The notes beneath the pieces are model-generated. The model had not been told where the DNA came from. It saw nothing but the letters and a program-made list of their open reading frames with translations, and searched no databases. This document shows positions 23,500 through 26,034 of a stretch of DNA of 26,034 bases, one piece after another. Location of the stretch: positions 1-26,034 of the forward strand of contig DDKQ01000015.1 of NCBI GenBank assembly GCA_002339355.1, given 5' to 3'. Position 1 is the stretch's first letter. Each line of letters starts with the position of its first letter. The translations under genes and the position numbers were made by a program. This DNA is from Candidatus Subteraquimicrobium carltonvillense (GTDB lineage Bacteria > Actinomycetota > Aquicultoria > Subteraquimicrobiales > Subteraquimicrobiaceae).

Positions 23500-25302
23500 A
23501 TGGATTTCGTTCGAATCCATCGGCATATCAAACTGAAGTCCATTGCAATCCTCATCGCCCTGATCTTTTTTGTCTCGACGGCTGCGTTTGCTGATTGTCT
23601 CATTCATTGGAAAAAAATCCACAGTGGTGTAGAAATTAACGGAATCCCAGTGGGTGGTCTCACCCCCGCTCAGGCATTCAAAAAGGTCCATTCCCGCTTT
23701 AAGCCCCTCCTTAAGCGCCCAGTAATCGTGTGTTACTCCGATAAAGGTTGGAAGATATACCCTTCCCAATTGAATACAAAAATTGACATCTCAAAAACCG
23801 TTGAGGAGGCTTTCGCAGTGGGAAGGGAGGGGAGCATCTTTAATCGGCTCCGTTATAGGTTTTCCTGTTGGTACGAGCCAGCGATGATACCCTTGAAATT
23901 TTCCATGGATAGCCAGTCCTTAAGTGCGGTTATGGAGCAGATCGCAAGGGAAATTGAGAGAAAGCCCGTAAACGCCGGCATCAGGATCAAAAACGCTCAA
24001 GTTGAAGTCATTCCAAATCAAGTTGGGATTCAGGTGAAGAGAGCACAAGCCCTTTCTTTGATCAGAGCCAAGCTTTTTGCACTCGATAAACGACAGGTGA
24101 ATCTTCCCAGTACCATCCTCGCCGCTCGCATCAGTGATGGCGATATCATTGAAGCTCTAAAAGATGTTAGATTGATGCTTAAGACCCCTATAACCTTGAA
24201 ATATGATAAATATTCTTGGGAGATTCCACCGGAAAAGATCGGCGAACTCATCGAATTTAAGGAAGTGGAAGAATCGAAGGGGAGAGGAAAACGGGTGATA
24301 CTCCGAGCTCATTTACACGAAGGGAGGGTCAAAGAGTATATCAAGGAGATCACGAAGAATTTTAATATCCCTCCCAGGGATGCTGAATTTAGAGTAAATG
24401 GACCTAAGGTTACCATCATCCCCAGTCAATACGGTCGAGAAGTGGATGCTGATGCTGCCTTTGACGGTATAAATCGTGCCGTACGTGATAAGCCTCCGCG
24501 GGAAGTATCGCTGACCACCAGGGTTGTGGAACCCAATCTCACCACGGAAGAAGCCAAAGCTATGGGGATAAGGGAAAGAATATCCACCTTTACTACCTCC
24601 TATAATCCTAACCACAAAACTAGGACGCACAATATCCATCTACTGGCCAAAAGCCTGGATGGAACGATCGTACCTCCCAGAGAAGTCTTCTCATTCAACG
24701 AAACAGTTGGTCCTCGGACGGCGGAGAAGGGATACATGGAGGCCCCCATGATTCTCAATGGAGAACTCGTCCCCGCCATTGGAGGAGGTGTATGTCAGGT
24801 AACGACGACCCTCTTCAATGCGGTATTTTTCGCCGGATATCCCGTGGTGGAGAGACAAAACCACAGTTTTTATATCAGCAGATATCCGGCGGGGCGAGAT
24901 GCCACAGTTTCCTATCCTAAACCCGACTTCAAATTTCGCAATGATACTTCCGCCCATTTGCTGATAAAGGCCTGGTGCACTCCGAGCACCATAACTATCG
25001 CCATTTATGGCACCGATTTTGGTACAGAGGTTTCGTATACCACCTCTCCTTTCACCAATCTGAAACCCTACCCCATAGAATATAAAGAGGATCCCGCTCT
25101 ACCTAAAGGAGAGCAAGTTGTTGAAGAGAAGGGAGTGGAGGGACGAGAGATCGCCGTAATAAGAATGGTTAAGAGAAAAGGTGCGGTAGTTAGGGAAAAC
25201 AGGTTTATAAGTCGCTATAGACCAAAAGCCGCCGTGGTCCGGGTGGGAACCATGGAGGCCCCCCAACCATCTCAAGAGACAGCAGCTCAAGAGACAACTT
25301 AG
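23500..25302 (+). CDS. VanW/YoaR-like exported protein with peptidoglycan-binding-type domains
   Basis: 600 residues. An N-terminal hydrophobic segment (about 12-32) serves as a signal or anchor. EINGIPVGGLTPAQAF opens a first YoaR-type (PG_binding_4-like) domain, and a second similar domain lies around 240-345. The VanW domain is at about 364-475, with THNIHLLAKSLDGTIVPP, FSFNETVGPRTAEKGY, GGGVCQVTTTLFNAVFFAG and DATVSYPKPDFKF. The C-terminal part (about 530-590, EREIAVIRMVKRKG type) resembles a G5-like segment. The family is linked to the wall in Gram-positive bacteria; the precise activity is unknown. GGGAGAGGG precedes the ATG. It follows the second DUF881 gene by 9 bases and is probably co-transcribed. 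Confidence 0.88.
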   Translation: MDFVRIHRHIKLKSIAILIALIFFVSTAAFADCLIHWKKIHSGVEINGIPVGGLTPAQAFKKVHSRFKPLLKRPVIVCYSDKGWKIYPSQLNTKIDISKTVEEAFAVGREGSIFNRLRYRFSCWYEPAMIPLKFSMDSQSLSAVMEQIAREIERKPVNAGIRIKNAQVEVIPNQVGIQVKRAQALSLIRAKLFALDKRQVNLPSTILAARISDGDIIEALKDVRLMLKTPITLKYDKYSWEIPPEKIGELIEFKEVEESKGRGKRVILRAHLHEGRVKEYIKEITKNFNIPPRDAEFRVNGPKVTIIPSQYGREVDADAAFDGINRAVRDKPPREVSLTTRVVEPNLTTEEAKAMGIRERISTFTTSYNPNHKTRTHNIHLLAKSLDGTIVPPREVFSFNETVGPRTAEKGYMEAPMILNGELVPAIGGGVCQVTTTLFNAVFFAGYPVVERQNHSFYISRYPAGRDATVSYPKPDFKFRNDTSAHLLIKAWCTPSTITIAIYGTDFGTEVSYTTSPFTNLKPYPIEYKEDPALPKGEQVVEEKGVEGREIAVIRMVKRKGAVVRENRFISRYRPKAAVVRVGTMEAPQPSQETAAQETT

Positions 25303-25319
25303 AGAGTGGAGGTTTAAAA

Positions 25320-25733
25320 ATGGTGATAACCAGAAGTATCAGCTTTTCAACCAGGGGAAATACCGATGTCATAGATATTACGGAAAGGGTTCAAAGAGAG
25401 ATAAAGAATTCCCCTGTATCCAGTGGTATAATTACCATCTTCGCTCTGGGGTCAACGGGTGGCCTTACCACCATAGAATTCGAATCAGGACTGCTCAGTG
25501 ATTTCAAGGATGTGATGGAGCAATTAATTCCCTTGGGAGATTATAGGCATAATCTTAAATGGGGAGACGCAAATGCCCATTCTCATCTGAGAGCTTCCCT
25601 TGTGGGACCTTCCTTAACTGTGCCTTTTACCGATAAGGAACTCAATCTGGGCACTTGGCAGCAAATCGTATTCGTCGATTTCGATATTAGACCTCGTAAC
25701 AGAAATTTGATTCTAAAAATCATCGGGGAATAG
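25320..25733 (+). CDS. yjbQ: YjbQ/UPF0047 family protein
   Basis: 137 residues, the usual length for this compact family. Seen: IDITERVQREI, the TGGLTTIEFESGL region, YRHNLKWGDANAHSHLRASLVGPSLTVPF with the conserved His and Asp/Asn residues that form the metal-type site, and the GTWQQIVFVDFDIRPR C terminus. Family members can rescue thiamine-phosphate synthase mutants, but the physiological role is not settled. GGAGG lies 7-8 bases before the ATG. It follows the VanW-like gene by 17 bases. Confidence 0.93.
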   Translation: MVITRSISFSTRGNTDVIDITERVQREIKNSPVSSGIITIFALGSTGGLTTIEFESGLLSDFKDVMEQLIPLGDYRHNLKWGDANAHSHLRASLVGPSLTVPFTDKELNLGTWQQIVFVDFDIRPRNRNLILKIIGE

Positions 25734-25933
25734 GCTATTATAATGTGGATATGTCCTAGACATAGATAGAGTGATCTCTAAGAGCCATCCTTACAGGCTC
25801 TCCCAGGGCGACCCGTACGGGTGCCGCCGCTGTTCCCGTACGGGCTTAACGGTTCTCTTAAGATGCGCCTTCCAGGATAACTCTTATTGAATTATTAAGC
25901 GTGAATTATGTCTGGGCTATATAATGTGGATAT
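25733..25933. repeat. Near-identical direct repeats flanking repeat element copy 2
   Basis: GGCTATTATAATGTGGATAT at 25733-25752 and GGCTATATAATGTGGATAT at 25915-25933 differ by a single T and bracket 162 bases that contain the structured repeat. They could be a long target duplication made by insertion, a recombination scar or a duplicated promoter -10 region (TATAAT in both). The first copy begins on the last base of the yjbQ stop codon. Confidence 0.6.
25753..25917. repeat. Structured palindromic repeat element, copy 2 (core 25796-25881)
   Basis: The core matches 8285-8376 with four substitutions and one clean difference: the hairpin CCCCGAC-TT-GTCGGGG of copy 1 is CCCGTACGGG here (25835-25844). 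ACCCGTACGGGT (25811-25822) is shared. Additional pairing: TAGAG/CTCTA at 25767-25780, and AGACAT (25758-25763) with ATGTCT (25908-25913) near the element ends. It lies in the 249-base gap after yjbQ and ends about 100 bases before the next start codon, similar to copy 1 and aroA. The 25734-25982 gap holds no other clear feature. Confidence 0.75.
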
Positions 25934-25982
25934 TAAAGTTGTCTTTTGATTTTATTTATACCGGCGTTGAAGGGGGATTAAA

Positions 25983-26034
25983 ATGAAGGGGAGAGGGTGG
26001 GTTAAGGATTCAATTCTAAAGCTCAACTGTATTA
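25983..26034 (+). CDS. Start of an unidentified gene, cut by the window end
   Basis: An ATG at 25983 follows AGGGGG (about 7 bases upstream) and opens 17 codons to the window edge. The visible product is short and basic (MKGRGWVKDSILKLN...). The good ribosome site makes it a likely real start; the sequence is too short for a function. Confidence 0.5.
   Translation, partial: MKGRGWVKDSILKLNCI

Overview
This 26 kb window is bacterial chromosome with moderate GC. Every well-supported gene lies on the + strand, and they are tightly packed with several 1-8 bp overlaps. The gene content suggests an anaerobic, cobamide-using bacterium, most likely a deep-branching, lower-GC member of the Actinomycetota (Firmicutes-like relatives are the alternative). 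The main evidence is a pgsA / DUF881 / small basic protein / DUF881 neighbourhood, which recalls the actinobacterial arrangement (pgsA2-Rv1823-Rv1824-Rv1825 in Mycobacterium tuberculosis). Taxonomy is inference only. About 40% of genes appear to start with TTG or GTG.

Layout: (1) 1-186, a gene-free edge with nested inverted repeats. (2) 187-4752, late cobamide assembly: cbiB, cobD, cobT, cobS and a cobC-like phosphatase, with a hairpin and tandem repeat between cobD and cobT. No cobU is present. (3) 4837-9756, aromatic amino-acid synthesis: hisC-type aminotransferase, DAHP synthase (Ibeta type), prephenate dehydrogenase with ACT domain, and EPSP synthase. A structured repeat element lies just upstream of aroA. 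(4) 9878-15104, a housekeeping run: cmk, plsC, ispH, der, plsY, gpsA (nucleotide, phospholipid, isoprenoid and ribosome-assembly functions). A 29-codon membrane microprotein gene follows gpsA. (5) 15235-15408, a tRNA-Pro(GGG) gene with a clear promoter and a rho-independent terminator. (6) 15688-21614, a class III aminotransferase, a CDP-alcohol phosphatidyltransferase, a sugar nucleotidyltransferase fused to a degenerate phosphomannomutase domain, and an intact phosphohexomutase. (7) 21691-25733, a DUF881-sbp-DUF881 envelope/division cassette, a VanW/YoaR-like exported protein and a YjbQ/UPF0047 protein. (8) 25734-26034, a second copy of the structured repeat and the first codons of a further gene.

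The genes fit a common envelope theme: PlsC, PlsY and GpsA make phosphatidate precursors, PgsA-like uses CDP-diacylglycerol, the nucleotidyltransferase/mutase pair supplies activated sugars, and the DUF881/Sbp/VanW proteins are predicted membrane or wall proteins. No defence system, CRISPR array, phage or insertion sequence with a transposase was seen. The most unusual feature is the dispersed palindromic element at 8285-8376 and 25796-25881. Its two copies are nearly identical except for one hairpin arm, which is replaced by a different but still self-complementary sequence.
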